64,000 bases of DNA from an uncultured Muribaculum sp. (GTDB taxonomy: Bacteria; Bacteroidota; Bacteroidia; Bacteroidales; Muribaculaceae): assembly GCA_910587665.1 (NCBI GenBank), contig CAJUMZ010000013.1, forward strand, positions 1 to 64,000, given 5' to 3'. Position numbers and translations under genes: made by a program. Under the pieces are notes generated by a model. The model had not been told where the DNA came from and did no database searches. It saw nothing but the letters and a program-made list of their open reading frames with translations. Every line of letters starts with the position of its first letter. The first letter of the stretch is position 1. This document shows positions 33,505 to 43,369 of the stretch, piece after piece.

Positions 33505-35817
33505 ATGGAAGACTATATAAGCAAATTAAATAAGCAACAGCAGGATGCCGTGCTGTATACCGAAGGTCCGCAACTTGTGATAGCGGGAGCGGGTTCGGGA
33601 AAGACACGTGTACTCACATATAAGATCGTACATCTGCTCACGCAAGGTTACGAGCCTTGGCGCATACTCGCCCTTACCTTCACCAACAAAGCGGCACGGG
33701 AGATGCGCGAGCGTATCAAGGCAGTAGTAGGTGAGGCTACGGCGGCAAAGCTGTGGATGGGAACGTTTCACTCCATTTTTGCCAGGATACTCCGCAGCAA
33801 TGCAGAGCTTATCGGATTTAAAAGTAATTTCACCATTTATGACGCATCCGACTCCAAGTCGCTTATAAAGACCATTATAAAAGATCTCAAGCTCGATGAC
33901 AAGATATACAAGCCCGGGGTGGTCGCCTCTTCGATATCGTCAGCTAAAAACGCGCTGATTTCGCCAGAACGCTATGCTATTGCCGCCGATATAATGGAAG
34001 CCGACCGCAGGGCCAAACGCCCGCTGCTGCACGAAATATACCGCATATACCGCGACCGGTGCTTTGTGGCGGGAGCGATGGATTTCGACGATCTTCTCTA
34101 TTATACAAATGTGCTTCTACGCGACCATCCGCAGGTGTTGCATCACTATAACGAGTTTTTCCGCTACGTGCTTGTCGACGAGTATCAGGATACCAACTTC
34201 GCCCAGCATCTCATCGTGTCAAAACTCTGTGAGACGAGTAAAAACCTATGTGTAGTAGGCGATGACGCGCAAAGCATATACTCATTCCGAGGCGCCAACA
34301 TACGCAATATCCTAAACATGAAAAAGGCGTATCCCGACCTGCGGATATTCAAGCTTGAACAAAACTACCGCTCGACACAGAATATTATAAACGCCGCCAA
34401 CTCTCTGATTGCAAAAAACAAAGAGCAGATACCCAAGAATGTATTCTCACGCAATGATGTGGGGTCGCGGATTGAAGTGGTGCAGAGCTACAGCGACTAC
34501 GAGGAAGCATACCTTATATCCAACCGCATATCGCAGCTGAAGATGCGTCAACAGGACAGTTATGAGGAATATGCAGTGCTTTACCGCACCAATGCCCAGT
34601 CGCGAATACTTGAAGAGTCACTCCGCAAGCGCAACATACCATACCGAATCTATGGCGGGTTGTCATTTTACCAGCGCAAGGAGGTTAAAGACGCGATAGC
34701 ATACTTCCGCCTGTCGGTGAACCCCGATGATGACGAGGCTCTGAAAAGGGTCATCAATTTCCCGGCTCGCGGAATCGGAGAGACAACCCTTAACAAGGTG
34801 CTCAGCTGCGCGATCGACAATAATGTAAGCGCGTGGCAAGTGATAAGTAACCCGGAAGTGTATAACCCCGGGATCAATGCCGGCACGGCAAAAAAACTTC
34901 TTGCCTTCCGCCAACTGATACAGGAATTTATCGACAAGAACGCCTCGGGTGAAGATGCCGAAAGCGTAGCCCGCTATATTATCACGCGAACACAGCTGCT
35001 GAGCATGCTGCTTACCGACCGCACCCCTGAAAGCATCTCAAAACAGGAGAACCTGCAGGAGCTACTCAATGGAGTAAAAGAGTTTGTGGCAAACAAGATC
35101 GAGGAAGGTGTCGAAGGGACATCGCTCACCGATTTTCTCGGAGAGGTGTCACTTGCCACCGACCAGGACACCACTGACTCTGTGGAAGCGGCTATAACAC
35201 TTATGACCGTACATGCGGCAAAAGGGCTTGAATTCAACAATGTGTTTATTGTCGGAGTGGAAGAGGAACTCTTCCCTTCTGCAATGAGCAGCGACTCACC
35301 CGCCGAGATTGAGGAGGAGCGTAGGTTGCTATATGTCGCCATCACCAGGGCAAAGATCAATTGCACCATCAGCTATGCGTCATCGCGATTCCGCAACGGG
35401 CAGACAAAGACATGCCAGCCTTCACGATTTCTGAAAGACATAGACCGGAACTACCTGCACCTGGCGACAGGCAATGACTTTGTGCATCCCGACACATTCA
35501 TAAACCCGATCGACAATTACCGCGCATCAATTACACCACCCAAGCGACATACATTCAGCCATCCGCTTGTCGACATCCCATCTGACAAACCACGGCAGAC
35601 GACATCTTCGGTTCCGGCGGCGACAACAACGGGCGAAGGCATGCACTCGGTATCGGAACTCAGCGAGGGTATGCGCATCGAACACAGCCGTTTCGGCAAA
35701 GGCACGATCACTGTTATAGATACGGATACAACAGATGCCCGCATAGAAGTGAAGTTTGATACTGTAGGGAGCAAGAAACTGCTCCTGAAATTTGCACGTT
35801 TTAAAATATTAGGATAA
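33505..35817 (+). CDS. UvrD/PcrA-family ATP-dependent DNA helicase
   Basis: 770 residues, superfamily 1 helicase. Walker A GAGSGKTRVL near 28, LAFTNKAA-type motif near 57, Walker B DEYQDTNFAQ near 221, GDDAQSIYSFRG near 251, QNYRSTQNI near 287 and TVHAAKGLEF near 575. The last 40 residues have the Tudor-like RNA-polymerase-contact fold (GMRIEHSRFGKGTI). It unwinds DNA from 3' to 5' in repair and replication restart. The next gene begins directly after its stop. Confidence 0.93.
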   Translation: MEDYISKLNKQQQDAVLYTEGPQLVIAGAGSGKTRVLTYKIVHLLTQGYEPWRILALTFTNKAAREMRERIKAVVGEATAAKLWMGTFHSIFARILRSNAELIGFKSNFTIYDASDSKSLIKTIIKDLKLDDKIYKPGVVASSISSAKNALISPERYAIAADIMEADRRAKRPLLHEIYRIYRDRCFVAGAMDFDDLLYYTNVLLRDHPQVLHHYNEFFRYVLVDEYQDTNFAQHLIVSKLCETSKNLCVVGDDAQSIYSFRGANIRNILNMKKAYPDLRIFKLEQNYRSTQNIINAANSLIAKNKEQIPKNVFSRNDVGSRIEVVQSYSDYEEAYLISNRISQLKMRQQDSYEEYAVLYRTNAQSRILEESLRKRNIPYRIYGGLSFYQRKEVKDAIAYFRLSVNPDDDEALKRVINFPARGIGETTLNKVLSCAIDNNVSAWQVISNPEVYNPGINAGTAKKLLAFRQLIQEFIDKNASGEDAESVARYIITRTQLLSMLLTDRTPESISKQENLQELLNGVKEFVANKIEEGVEGTSLTDFLGEVSLATDQDTTDSVEAAITLMTVHAAKGLEFNNVFIVGVEEELFPSAMSSDSPAEIEEERRLLYVAITRAKINCTISYASSRFRNGQTKTCQPSRFLKDIDRNYLHLATGNDFVHPDTFINPIDNYRASITPPKRHTFSHPLVDIPSDKPRQTTSSVPAATTTGEGMHSVSELSEGMRIEHSRFGKGTITVIDTDTTDARIEVKFDTVGSKKLLLKFARFKILG

Positions 35818-36969
35818 ATGAAAGCCAACGACATCCCCACCCCTTTCTATATAGTATATGAAGATAAACTCCGCCGTAACCTTGAGCTTATAAGCCGGGT
35901 GAAACGGGAAGCCGGAGTAAACATCATAATGGCGTTCAAGGCTAACGCCTTGTGGAAGACATTTCCCATAATACGCGAGTATGTCACAGATTCCACGGCA
36001 AGCTCTCTCAACGAGATGCGACTTGGCAACGAAGAACTCGGAGGAGAGGTACACAGCTATTGTCCGGCTTATACACCGCTCACGATCAAGGAATTTATCG
36101 CCGGAAGCAGCCATATTACATTTAATTCAACAAGCCAGTGGGAACGCTTCAAGAACGAGATCGAGGCATGGAACAGCGTTGAAGGCAACCACCATGTATC
36201 ACCCGGATTACGTGTAAATCCCCAATGTTCGGTTATAGAAACCGATATATACAATCCGGCACTTCCCGGATCACGCTTTGGCGTCACGGCCGACATGCGC
36301 GGAGACAAGCTACCCGACGGCATCGAGGGATTACATTTTCATTCACTCTGCGAGTCGGATTCATATGCCCTTGAAAAAGTGCTGAATGCCTTTGATAGTC
36401 AGTTTGGCAAATACCTGAATCAGGTAAAATGGGTCAATATGGGAGGAGGACACCTCATGACGCGAGAAGGCTATGACGTGGAACACCTTATCAGACTCCT
36501 GAAAGATTTTAAATCGCGCTATCCGTGGCTGAAGGTGATAATGGAGCCGGGGAGCGCGTTCACATGGCAGACAGGCGACCTTATTACCTCGGTAGTCGAC
36601 GTGGTTGAGAACCAAGAAGTAAAGACAGCGATTATTGACGCGTCATTTGCCTGTCATATGCCCGATTGTCTGGATATGCCCTATCAGCCGGCAGTCGCAG
36701 AGAGCTGTGAGCCGGATGCCGATACAATCGCCTATCGTCTCGGAGGCAATTCATGCCTGAGCGGTGACTTTGTCGGCGACTGGCATTTCAAGAAACCGCT
36801 CATGACAGGCGACCGCCTCACACTTAAGGATATGAACCATTACACGACAGTGAAGACCACGATGTTCAACGGCATACAACATCCGTCTATCGTACTCTGC
36901 GACAAAGACGGAGAGTGCCGCTACCTGCGCCGATTCGATTATAACGATTACAAAACAAGAATGAGCTGA
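35818..36969 (+). CDS. nspC: carboxynorspermidine/carboxyspermidine decarboxylase
   Basis: PLP-dependent alanine-racemase-fold enzyme that decarboxylates carboxyspermidine to spermidine in the alternative polyamine pathway. 383 residues. The PLP lysine is in IMAFKANALWKTF near residue 40; HFHSLCES near 167 and IMEPGSAF near 242 are conserved, and SFACHMPDCLDMPY holds the substrate-site Cys. No carboxyspermidine dehydrogenase is in the window. It starts the base after the helicase stop and overlaps the next gene by 1 nt. Confidence 0.9.
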   Translation: MKANDIPTPFYIVYEDKLRRNLELISRVKREAGVNIIMAFKANALWKTFPIIREYVTDSTASSLNEMRLGNEELGGEVHSYCPAYTPLTIKEFIAGSSHITFNSTSQWERFKNEIEAWNSVEGNHHVSPGLRVNPQCSVIETDIYNPALPGSRFGVTADMRGDKLPDGIEGLHFHSLCESDSYALEKVLNAFDSQFGKYLNQVKWVNMGGGHLMTREGYDVEHLIRLLKDFKSRYPWLKVIMEPGSAFTWQTGDLITSVVDVVENQEVKTAIIDASFACHMPDCLDMPYQPAVAESCEPDADTIAYRLGGNSCLSGDFVGDWHFKKPLMTGDRLTLKDMNHYTTVKTTMFNGIQHPSIVLCDKDGECRYLRRFDYNDYKTRMS

Positions 36970-37964
36970 TGAAATATTCCGTAATAATTCCGGTCTACAA
37001 TCGCCTTGATGAGGTGGAAGACCTTCTCGCCAGTCTATCACGACAGACTTTCACGGATTTCGAAGTAGTAATCGTGGAAGACGGGTCGACCTTGCCATGT
37101 AAGGATGCGGTTGACCGATATGCCGGGAAAATAGCGATAAAATATTTTCATAAGCCGAATGAAGGGCGATCTATAGCACGAAACTACGGAATGGAACGTG
37201 CTGAAGGTGACTACTTTATATTTTTTGACTCCGACTGTGTAATTCCCGAGCAATATTTCGAGGAACTCGACAAGTCGCTTGCCGCCAATCCGGTAGACTG
37301 CTTTGGCGGTCCTGACGCCGCTCATGAATCATTCAGTGACACCCAAAAGGCGATCAACTACTCAATGACATCATTCCTGACCACCGGCGGCATACGCGGC
37401 GGCAAGGTCAGCCTTGAAAAGTTTACACCGCGCACATTCAACATGGGATTCAGCCGCAAGGTCTATGAAAATGTTGGCGGTTTCCGCGAAATGTTTTCGG
37501 AAGACATTGACATGAGTACGCGCATTAAGAATGCAGGCTATTCCATAGCATTGATACGCGAGGCGTATGTATATCACAAACGGCGTGTGGATTTCAAGAA
37601 ATTTTTCCGTCAGGTACATGTGTTCGGCATGTCACGCATCACTCTTAAACTGCTTTATCCCGGTTCCATGAAACTCGTACACTGGCTTCCTGCGGTAGCG
37701 GTAGTCGGTGCAATCCTGCTTGTCATACTCGCAATAACGGTAAGCCCTTGGTTTTTGCTTCCGCTTGCACTTTACCTGATTGCCGTATGGGTGACCGCGC
37801 TGCTGTCCACCCGGAGCGTCAAGATAGCCACGCTCGCCATACCGGCGGCAATAATCCAGCTTGGAGGCTACGGCACCGGCTTCATCAAAGCATACGTAAG
37901 TAAAATCATACTGCGGCGCGGTCGTGACATCAACGAGGAAATACTGATTCGAAAAGGCAAATAA
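36969..37964 (+). CDS. family 2 glycosyltransferase with C-terminal membrane helices
   Basis: 331 residues. The GT-A domain (about 1-220) has SVIIPVYNRLDEVEDLLAS at the start, the FFDSDC metal-binding DXD-type motif near 90 and an EDIDMSTRI acceptor-site ED near 182. Two to three helices follow (about 235-310). It probably adds a sugar to a lipid carrier or glycan at the inner membrane. Cotranscribed with nspC; a functional link is not evident. Confidence 0.82.
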   Translation: MKYSVIIPVYNRLDEVEDLLASLSRQTFTDFEVVIVEDGSTLPCKDAVDRYAGKIAIKYFHKPNEGRSIARNYGMERAEGDYFIFFDSDCVIPEQYFEELDKSLAANPVDCFGGPDAAHESFSDTQKAINYSMTSFLTTGGIRGGKVSLEKFTPRTFNMGFSRKVYENVGGFREMFSEDIDMSTRIKNAGYSIALIREAYVYHKRRVDFKKFFRQVHVFGMSRITLKLLYPGSMKLVHWLPAVAVVGAILLVILAITVSPWFLLPLALYLIAVWVTALLSTRSVKIATLAIPAAIIQLGGYGTGFIKAYVSKIILRRGRDINEEILIRKGK

Positions 37965-38014
37965 CTCGCATACCTGACAAACGATTGATTGATTTCAGTT
38001 GTATTATTGAAGAT

Positions 38015-38034
38015 ATTTCGTAACTTTACGAAAT
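38015..38034 (+). promoter_or_regulatory. palindromic promoter region of radC
   Basis: ATTTCGTAACTTTACGAAAT contains two 9-bp inverted arms (ATTTCGTAA/TTACGAAAT) separated by two bases, and within it TAACTTTA, a near-match to the -7 box. TTG lies 19 nt upstream (37999-38001). An overlap of operator and -7 box would suit direct repression, for example by a stress regulator. Confidence 0.45.
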
Positions 38035-38054
38035 AACCAATTATTATCCCGTAT

Positions 38055-38753
38055 ATGCGTGACTATATTCTTATTGAAGACCTTGCCGCCGATGACCGCC
38101 CGCGTGAAAAAGCGTTACGCAACGGTATCGGTTCGCTGAGCAATGCCGAACTTATAGCTATAATTTTCGGCAACGGCATGAAAGGGAAATCGGTATTGAC
38201 TATGAGTCAGGAGCTGATCGCACGCAACAACGGCAGGCTTTCCGATATTGCCCGCAAAAGCATCAGGGAGATTGTCAAAGAAAACCAAGGGATAGGTCCG
38301 GCAAAGGCGATATCACTTGCCGCCGCAATCGAACTGGGAATACGTTGCCAGGCGGAGCAACCGGCGGAACGCACACGCATAACCGGAAGCACAAGTGTCT
38401 ATGAACTTATGCGCCCGAAGCTTCAACTACTCAATCATGAGGAATTCTGGATTATCTTGCTTACACGCTCCAATCTTGTAATAGACACATTAAGATTGAG
38501 CCAGGGAGGAAGTGCCGGTACGGTAGTAGACAACAAACTCCTGTTCAAGCGAGTGCTTGAACAAGGAGATATAGTGTCAGGCATAATTCTTGTCCACAAC
38601 CATCCGTCGGGAAATCTGCGCCCAAGCATGGAAGATGACTCGCTTACAAACCGCATAAAAAAAGGTGGCGAGCTACTCGACATCAGGGTGCTTGACCACG
38701 TCATAATCACACCGACATCATATTATTCATATAATGACGAGTCCCGGCTGTAA
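38055..38753 (+). CDS. radC: RadC-family JAB domain protein
   Basis: 232 residues. N-terminal helix-hairpin-helix part (RNGIGSLSNAELIAIIFGNG, GIGPAKAISLAAAIELG) and a JAB/MPN domain with the metal motif VHNHPSGNLRPSMEDD near 178. Annotated as a DNA repair protein for historical reasons; the true activity is unclear. It ends 6 bp from the converging lpdA gene. Confidence 0.9.
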   Translation: MRDYILIEDLAADDRPREKALRNGIGSLSNAELIAIIFGNGMKGKSVLTMSQELIARNNGRLSDIARKSIREIVKENQGIGPAKAISLAAAIELGIRCQAEQPAERTRITGSTSVYELMRPKLQLLNHEEFWIILLTRSNLVIDTLRLSQGGSAGTVVDNKLLFKRVLEQGDIVSGIILVHNHPSGNLRPSMEDDSLTNRIKKGGELLDIRVLDHVIITPTSYYSYNDESRL

Positions 38754-38759
38754 ACGATC

Positions 38760-40079
38760 TTATGATAAACCAATAGATTGGCAAGCTGAGCTTAGTATCT
38801 CGGCAAGAGACGGATGGGCGTGAATCGTGTTGGCAACGACATCCACCGTTAACCCTGACGACATGGCAAGTGCAACCTCCTGCACAAGATCGGCGGCATG
38901 TGGACCGCACACATGGCAACCGAGTATCAACCGTGAATCGCGCGCTACAATAAGCTTGAGCAATCCATCAGTCTCTCCCATGGCCTGTGCCTTACCATTG
39001 GCACGGAAAAGCGACTTTGCCACAATGTAATCCAATGACTCTTCCTTACACCGCTCTTCGGTAAGTCCGGCCATGGCACATTCAGGCGAAGTAAACGCCA
39101 CCGCCGGCACTACTGAAAGATTGACAGGATCGCCCATCAATACAGCTGCCTGTGCCGACGCCACGTGAGCAAGCATCATGCGCGCATTCACATCACCGAT
39201 GGCATATATGCCGGAAACCGACGTGGCAAATTTATCATCCACCACAATAGCGCCGCGATTTACGGCAATACCTATTTTCTCGGCTCCTTCCGGAATCACG
39301 GGGCGACGCCCGACAGCAATCAATACCTCATCTGCCTCAATCTCCGCAGGCTTACCTTTTGAAGTAAACGCTACGCGCTTTCCGGGAGATATAGCAGTCA
39401 CTTCAGCCCCGGTGAGGATCTTAACACCGGAGCGTGACAACGATGTCCTCAGACGTTTTGCTACGTCACGGTCAAAATTAGGCAAAATCTCCTTGAAGTA
39501 TTCGATTACAGTCACGTCGACTCCGAAAGCGGCAAGGATACAGGCAAACTCCATGCCGATCACCCCGCCTCCTATTATTGCTATAGAGTCAGGCAATTCC
39601 GTGGCAGATAACAATGTATCACTATCTATCGCCAGTGATGCGCCGGGTATCGGAAGCGATGCGGGCGTTGAGCCTGTAGCTATAACAATCTTTGGTGCAG
39701 AATAAAACTCTCCGTTAACTTCCACTTTGTCGACACCGACAAAACGAGCTTCACCAGTTACAATCTCAGCCTTGGAAAGCATCAATGCCACATTGTCACG
39801 CAAAGTATCCACAATTTTATCTTTCCGGGCCAAAGCCTTGCCGTAGTCAAGCGAAAAAGTATCAACGGTTATGCCAAACTCTGAAGCATCCGCGACATTG
39901 CGGATCACCTCAGCCGAACGGCACAACGCCTTCGTAGGGATACACCCCCGGTTAAGGCATGTCCCTCCAAGCCGATCACGCTCAATAATAGTCACCGATT
40001 GCCCGCAACGCAGAGCCCCGGCGGCGACTTCCATGCCGCCGGGACCACTGCCAATCACTATAATGTCACTATACTTCAT
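38760..40079 (-). CDS. lpdA: dihydrolipoyl dehydrogenase (L protein)
   Basis: FAD enzyme that reoxidises the lipoyl arm of GcvH with NAD+. 439 residues. FAD motif VIGSGPGGMEVA near 6, redox disulfide GGTCLNRGCIPTK near 40, NAD-binding IIGGGVIGMEFA near 170 and the catalytic His in HAHPSLAE near 427. ATG at 40079 (a TTG two codons earlier is not needed); it overlaps gcvPB by 11 nt. Last gene of the gcv operon. It could also serve other lipoyl complexes. Confidence 0.92.
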   Translation of the reverse strand: MKYSDIIVIGSGPGGMEVAAGALRCGQSVTIIERDRLGGTCLNRGCIPTKALCRSAEVIRNVADASEFGITVDTFSLDYGKALARKDKIVDTLRDNVALMLSKAEIVTGEARFVGVDKVEVNGEFYSAPKIVIATGSTPASLPIPGASLAIDSDTLLSATELPDSIAIIGGGVIGMEFACILAAFGVDVTVIEYFKEILPNFDRDVAKRLRTSLSRSGVKILTGAEVTAISPGKRVAFTSKGKPAEIEADEVLIAVGRRPVIPEGAEKIGIAVNRGAIVVDDKFATSVSGIYAIGDVNARMMLAHVASAQAAVLMGDPVNLSVVPAVAFTSPECAMAGLTEERCKEESLDYIVAKSLFRANGKAQAMGETDGLLKLIVARDSRLILGCHVCGPHAADLVQEVALAMSSGLTVDVVANTIHAHPSLAEILSSACQSIGLS

Positions 40080-41541
40080 CGGCAATCAATTCTTGATATG
40101 TCACAACAGGATGCAAAGCCGCAGCAGTGTCATCCGGATGACCTATCGGTGTATTGTGAGGCGCACTCTTCACCATGTCGGGTGACTCAGCGGCTTCACG
40201 GGCTATGTCGTGCATGACACGGATAAATTCGTCCAAAGTTTCCTTGCTTTCCGTCTCGGTAGGCTCAATCATCAGCGATTCATGAAACAGCAGCGGGAAA
40301 TAGATCGTCGGGGCGTGGAATCCATAATCAAGCAGTCGTTTCGCCACATTAAGCGTAGTCACGCCCGTAGACTTATCGATCAAGCCGTCAAACACAAACT
40401 CATGCTTGCATACACCATCGACCGGCAGAAGATAGGAATCACGAAGCTTTTCCTTTACATAATTGGCATTAAGCGTGGCAAGCGGGCCCACCATTTTCAA
40501 GCCGTCGCGACCGAGAGACAGTATATAACTCAACGCGCGCATGGCAACCGCAAAATTACCGAGAGTACCGGTGACCTGACCAAGCGAATTGTCGGAATAC
40601 AGGATGTCAAATGTGCCGTCATCCTTTTTGATCACGCGCGGATTGGGCAACAAGTGTTCGAGACCCTTGCGCACTCCCACCGGACCGGCACCGGGACCGC
40701 CGCCCCCATGAGGTGTGGAAAAAGTCTTGTGCAGGTTGATGTGCATCACGTCAAATCCCATGTCGCCCGGTCGGGCCACACCCACAAGCGGATTAAGATT
40801 TGCCCCGTCATAATATAGCAATGCCCCCGCATCATGCACGAGAGATGCTATTTCGGGGATGTTACGTTCGAAAATGCCGAGTGTGTTGGGGTTGGTCATC
40901 ATTACAGCGGCAACAGTATCATCAAGGAGCGGGCGCAAGTCATCGACATCAACAGTGCCGTCAGGGCGACTTTTAACCTCAACCACTTTCAAGCCTGCGA
41001 CAGCCGCACTTGCCGGATTTGTGCCGTGAGCCGAATCAGGCACTATAACCTTGACCCTGCGGTCATCTCCACGTTCGGCATGATAGGCACGGATCACCAT
41101 CAGTCCGGTAAGTTCGCCATGAGCGCCCGCATAAGGGTTGAGAGTAAACTCGCTCATTCCACCGATCTCCGCAAGTGTCTGCTGAATGGTATAATATAGC
41201 TCCAATGCACCCTGCACGGTAGTGACAGGCTGATACGGGTGTAATGAAGCTATCATCGCATCACCGGCTATTTCCTCATTGATTTTCGGATTATATTTCA
41301 TCGTACAAGATCCGAGCGGATAAAAGCCGGTGTCTACTCCAAAATTGTTGGTGCTCATATTATTATAGTGTCGCACCACCGACGGTTCATCAACCTCGGG
41401 CAGCTCCGGAGCGTGATCGCGAAGCAATCCAGCGGGCAAATCGCTTATCTCCCCGCTACAACCGTTGGAAGGTAACCGATAGCCACCACGACCCTTACGT
41501 GAAAGTTCAAATATCAGTTTTCCGTAATATTCTCTGTTCAT
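40069..41541 (-). CDS. gcvPB: glycine decarboxylase subunit 2
   Basis: C-terminal half of the P protein, 490 residues; carries the PLP lysine in HINLHKTFSTPHGG near 230, with the glycine-rich GGGGPGAGP behind. Acts with GcvPA as a heterotetramer to decarboxylate glycine and load methylamine onto GcvH. A TTG at 41547 is an unlikely start; the ATG at 41541 was chosen. 30 nt gap from gcvPA. Confidence 0.94.
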   Translation of the reverse strand: MNREYYGKLIFELSRKGRGGYRLPSNGCSGEISDLPAGLLRDHAPELPEVDEPSVVRHYNNMSTNNFGVDTGFYPLGSCTMKYNPKINEEIAGDAMIASLHPYQPVTTVQGALELYYTIQQTLAEIGGMSEFTLNPYAGAHGELTGLMVIRAYHAERGDDRRVKVIVPDSAHGTNPASAAVAGLKVVEVKSRPDGTVDVDDLRPLLDDTVAAVMMTNPNTLGIFERNIPEIASLVHDAGALLYYDGANLNPLVGVARPGDMGFDVMHINLHKTFSTPHGGGGPGAGPVGVRKGLEHLLPNPRVIKKDDGTFDILYSDNSLGQVTGTLGNFAVAMRALSYILSLGRDGLKMVGPLATLNANYVKEKLRDSYLLPVDGVCKHEFVFDGLIDKSTGVTTLNVAKRLLDYGFHAPTIYFPLLFHESLMIEPTETESKETLDEFIRVMHDIAREAAESPDMVKSAPHNTPIGHPDDTAAALHPVVTYQELIADEV

Positions 41542-41571
41542 AGTCAATAATTTATATCGTGGATCGGTTAA

Positions 41572-42915
41572 TTAATCGGTTGACTTCTCTCCCATTGAAG
41601 AAACAATCTCCACATACCGGTCAATCTCCTTGCGCGACTGCATTTCTGTCACAGCAATCATTATCTCATGCTCACCAAGCTTCACTCCGGGAAGTATCCC
41701 CTCCGAAATAGATGCCGCCATAATATCATCCACCTTGTCTACGGTGGTCATGACAAATTCATTAAGATAAGGTGAATCGGGATAAGTGAGCGACATCCTT
41801 CCGGTAGCGGAAAGAGCGTCGGCAAGATAATGCGCTCCAGCATATCCGATACGGTTTACCTCCTCAAGACCCATTGCACCGAGTAGCGAAAGATACACAC
41901 TGACAAACAGGGACATCAGACCTTGGTTCGAGCAAATGTTGCTTGTTGCCTTTTCACGCCGTATATGCTGTTCGCGCGCCTGCAATGTCAGCACAAACAC
42001 CCTTTGCCCCTTGTCATCGACGGTGGTCCCGACTATACGCCCCGGCATCTTTCTCATCAAAGCCTTTGTGCAGCAAAGATAACCGAGATACGGACCTCCG
42101 AAATCAAGCGGCATGCCGAGCGACTGCGCATCGCCTGCAGCGATATCGGCATCCCACTCTCCCGGCGACTTTATCGCCCCGAGTGCCGAGGCATGACTGT
42201 TGATAACAAGAAGAGCCTTTGCGGCATGCACAGTGTCGGCAAGTCCGGAGTAGTCCTCAAGTATGCCAAAACGGTTGGGCGACGCCACAATTACCCCCGC
42301 AACATCTCCCTCGGCAAGCATCGACTCGAGATGCTCACGCGAAGTCGCCCCGTCACATTCCTCTATAAGGTCAAGCCTCACTCCGTGGTAGCGCGCATAG
42401 GTTGCGGCCACAGCTTTCACCTGAGGAAGAACGGTATCGGAAATCAGCACACGGTTGCGCTTACGTGACGCTGCCACGGTCATGAGCATCGCCTCAGCCG
42501 TAGCGGTCGCGCCGTCATACATCGAGGCATTTGAAACGTCGAGACCTGTCAACGAGGCAATCATCGACTGATATTCAAATATGTACTGCAATGTGCCTTG
42601 CGAAATTTCAGGCTGATACGGAGTGTATGCGGTAAGGAATTCCGACCGTGACAATATCGACTTTACCACAGCGGGTGTATAGTGGTCGTAATATCCCGCT
42701 CCGGCAAAACAGGTGAGACGACGGTTATTATCGCTGAGCGACTTGAAAAAGTCACGCACCTCTTTCTCGCTCATCTGTTCGGGGAGGTCATAGTCACGCT
42801 TCAGAAGCAATCCGTCAGGCACATCGGAATACAGCCCGTCAAGCGACTCCATGCCGCATGCGGCAAGCATCTCCGATATATCTTCCGAAGTATGAGGCAA
42901 ATAACGGTGTAGCAT
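41572..42915 (-). CDS. gcvPA: glycine decarboxylase subunit 1
   Basis: N-terminal half of the P protein, 447 residues. Recognised by RYLPHTSEDISEML at the start, TPYQPEISQGTLQYIFEYQS near 94, and ASPNRFGILEDY near 205. The half lacks a PLP lysine, as expected for subunit 1. 30 nt after gcvH. Confidence 0.94.
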   Translation of the reverse strand: MLHRYLPHTSEDISEMLAACGMESLDGLYSDVPDGLLLKRDYDLPEQMSEKEVRDFFKSLSDNNRRLTCFAGAGYYDHYTPAVVKSILSRSEFLTAYTPYQPEISQGTLQYIFEYQSMIASLTGLDVSNASMYDGATATAEAMLMTVAASRKRNRVLISDTVLPQVKAVAATYARYHGVRLDLIEECDGATSREHLESMLAEGDVAGVIVASPNRFGILEDYSGLADTVHAAKALLVINSHASALGAIKSPGEWDADIAAGDAQSLGMPLDFGGPYLGYLCCTKALMRKMPGRIVGTTVDDKGQRVFVLTLQAREQHIRREKATSNICSNQGLMSLFVSVYLSLLGAMGLEEVNRIGYAGAHYLADALSATGRMSLTYPDSPYLNEFVMTTVDKVDDIMAASISEGILPGVKLGEHEIMIAVTEMQSRKEIDRYVEIVSSMGEKSTD

Positions 42916-42945
42916 AATCCTTTTATTTTTAGTCAGATAAAATGA

Positions 42946-43311
42946 TCAATGACACAGCTCCTGATAAGCAGCCTCGTCAAGAAGATCATCAAGCTCCGCA
43001 GGATCATCAATGCTTACCTTGATAATCCAGTTAGCCATAGGATCCTTATTTATAAGTCCGGGTTCATCAACGAGGGCAAAATTAACCTCCTCAACCTTGC
43101 CGGTTACAGGCGATATGAGATCGCTCGCAGCCTTCACACTCTCGATGGCTCCGAAATCCTCGCCCGCCGTTACATCGTCGTCAACCTCTGGCAGGTCAAC
43201 GTAAACCACATTTCCAAGCTGTTTCTGGGCATATTCGGTAATACCGACAAAACCGGAAGTACCCTCTACTCTGATATATTCATGACTGGGTGAATAATAA
43301 ATCTTGCTCAT
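42946..43311 (-). CDS. gcvH: glycine cleavage system H protein
   Basis: 121-residue lipoyl carrier. Lipoylation lysine in GAIESVKAASD near 60, SPTGK-type turn ISPVTGKVEEVN behind it, and the ending PMANWIIKV. Shuttles the aminomethyl group between P, T and L proteins. Preceded by gcvT 58 nt upstream. Confidence 0.95.
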   Translation of the reverse strand: MSKIYYSPSHEYIRVEGTSGFVGITEYAQKQLGNVVYVDLPEVDDDVTAGEDFGAIESVKAASDLISPVTGKVEEVNFALVDEPGLINKDPMANWIIKVSIDDPAELDDLLDEAAYQELCH

Positions 43312-43369
43312 TTTATTGTAATTTTTAAAGTTAACGATTAATTGAATTGCCTTGCATTTACTCAGCAGT

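Noticed and set aside
38754..38759. Hidden terminator between converging radC and lpdA
   Set aside because: Only 6 bp separate the genes and no hairpin is visible there; the same holds for the 4-bp gap at 20318-20321.
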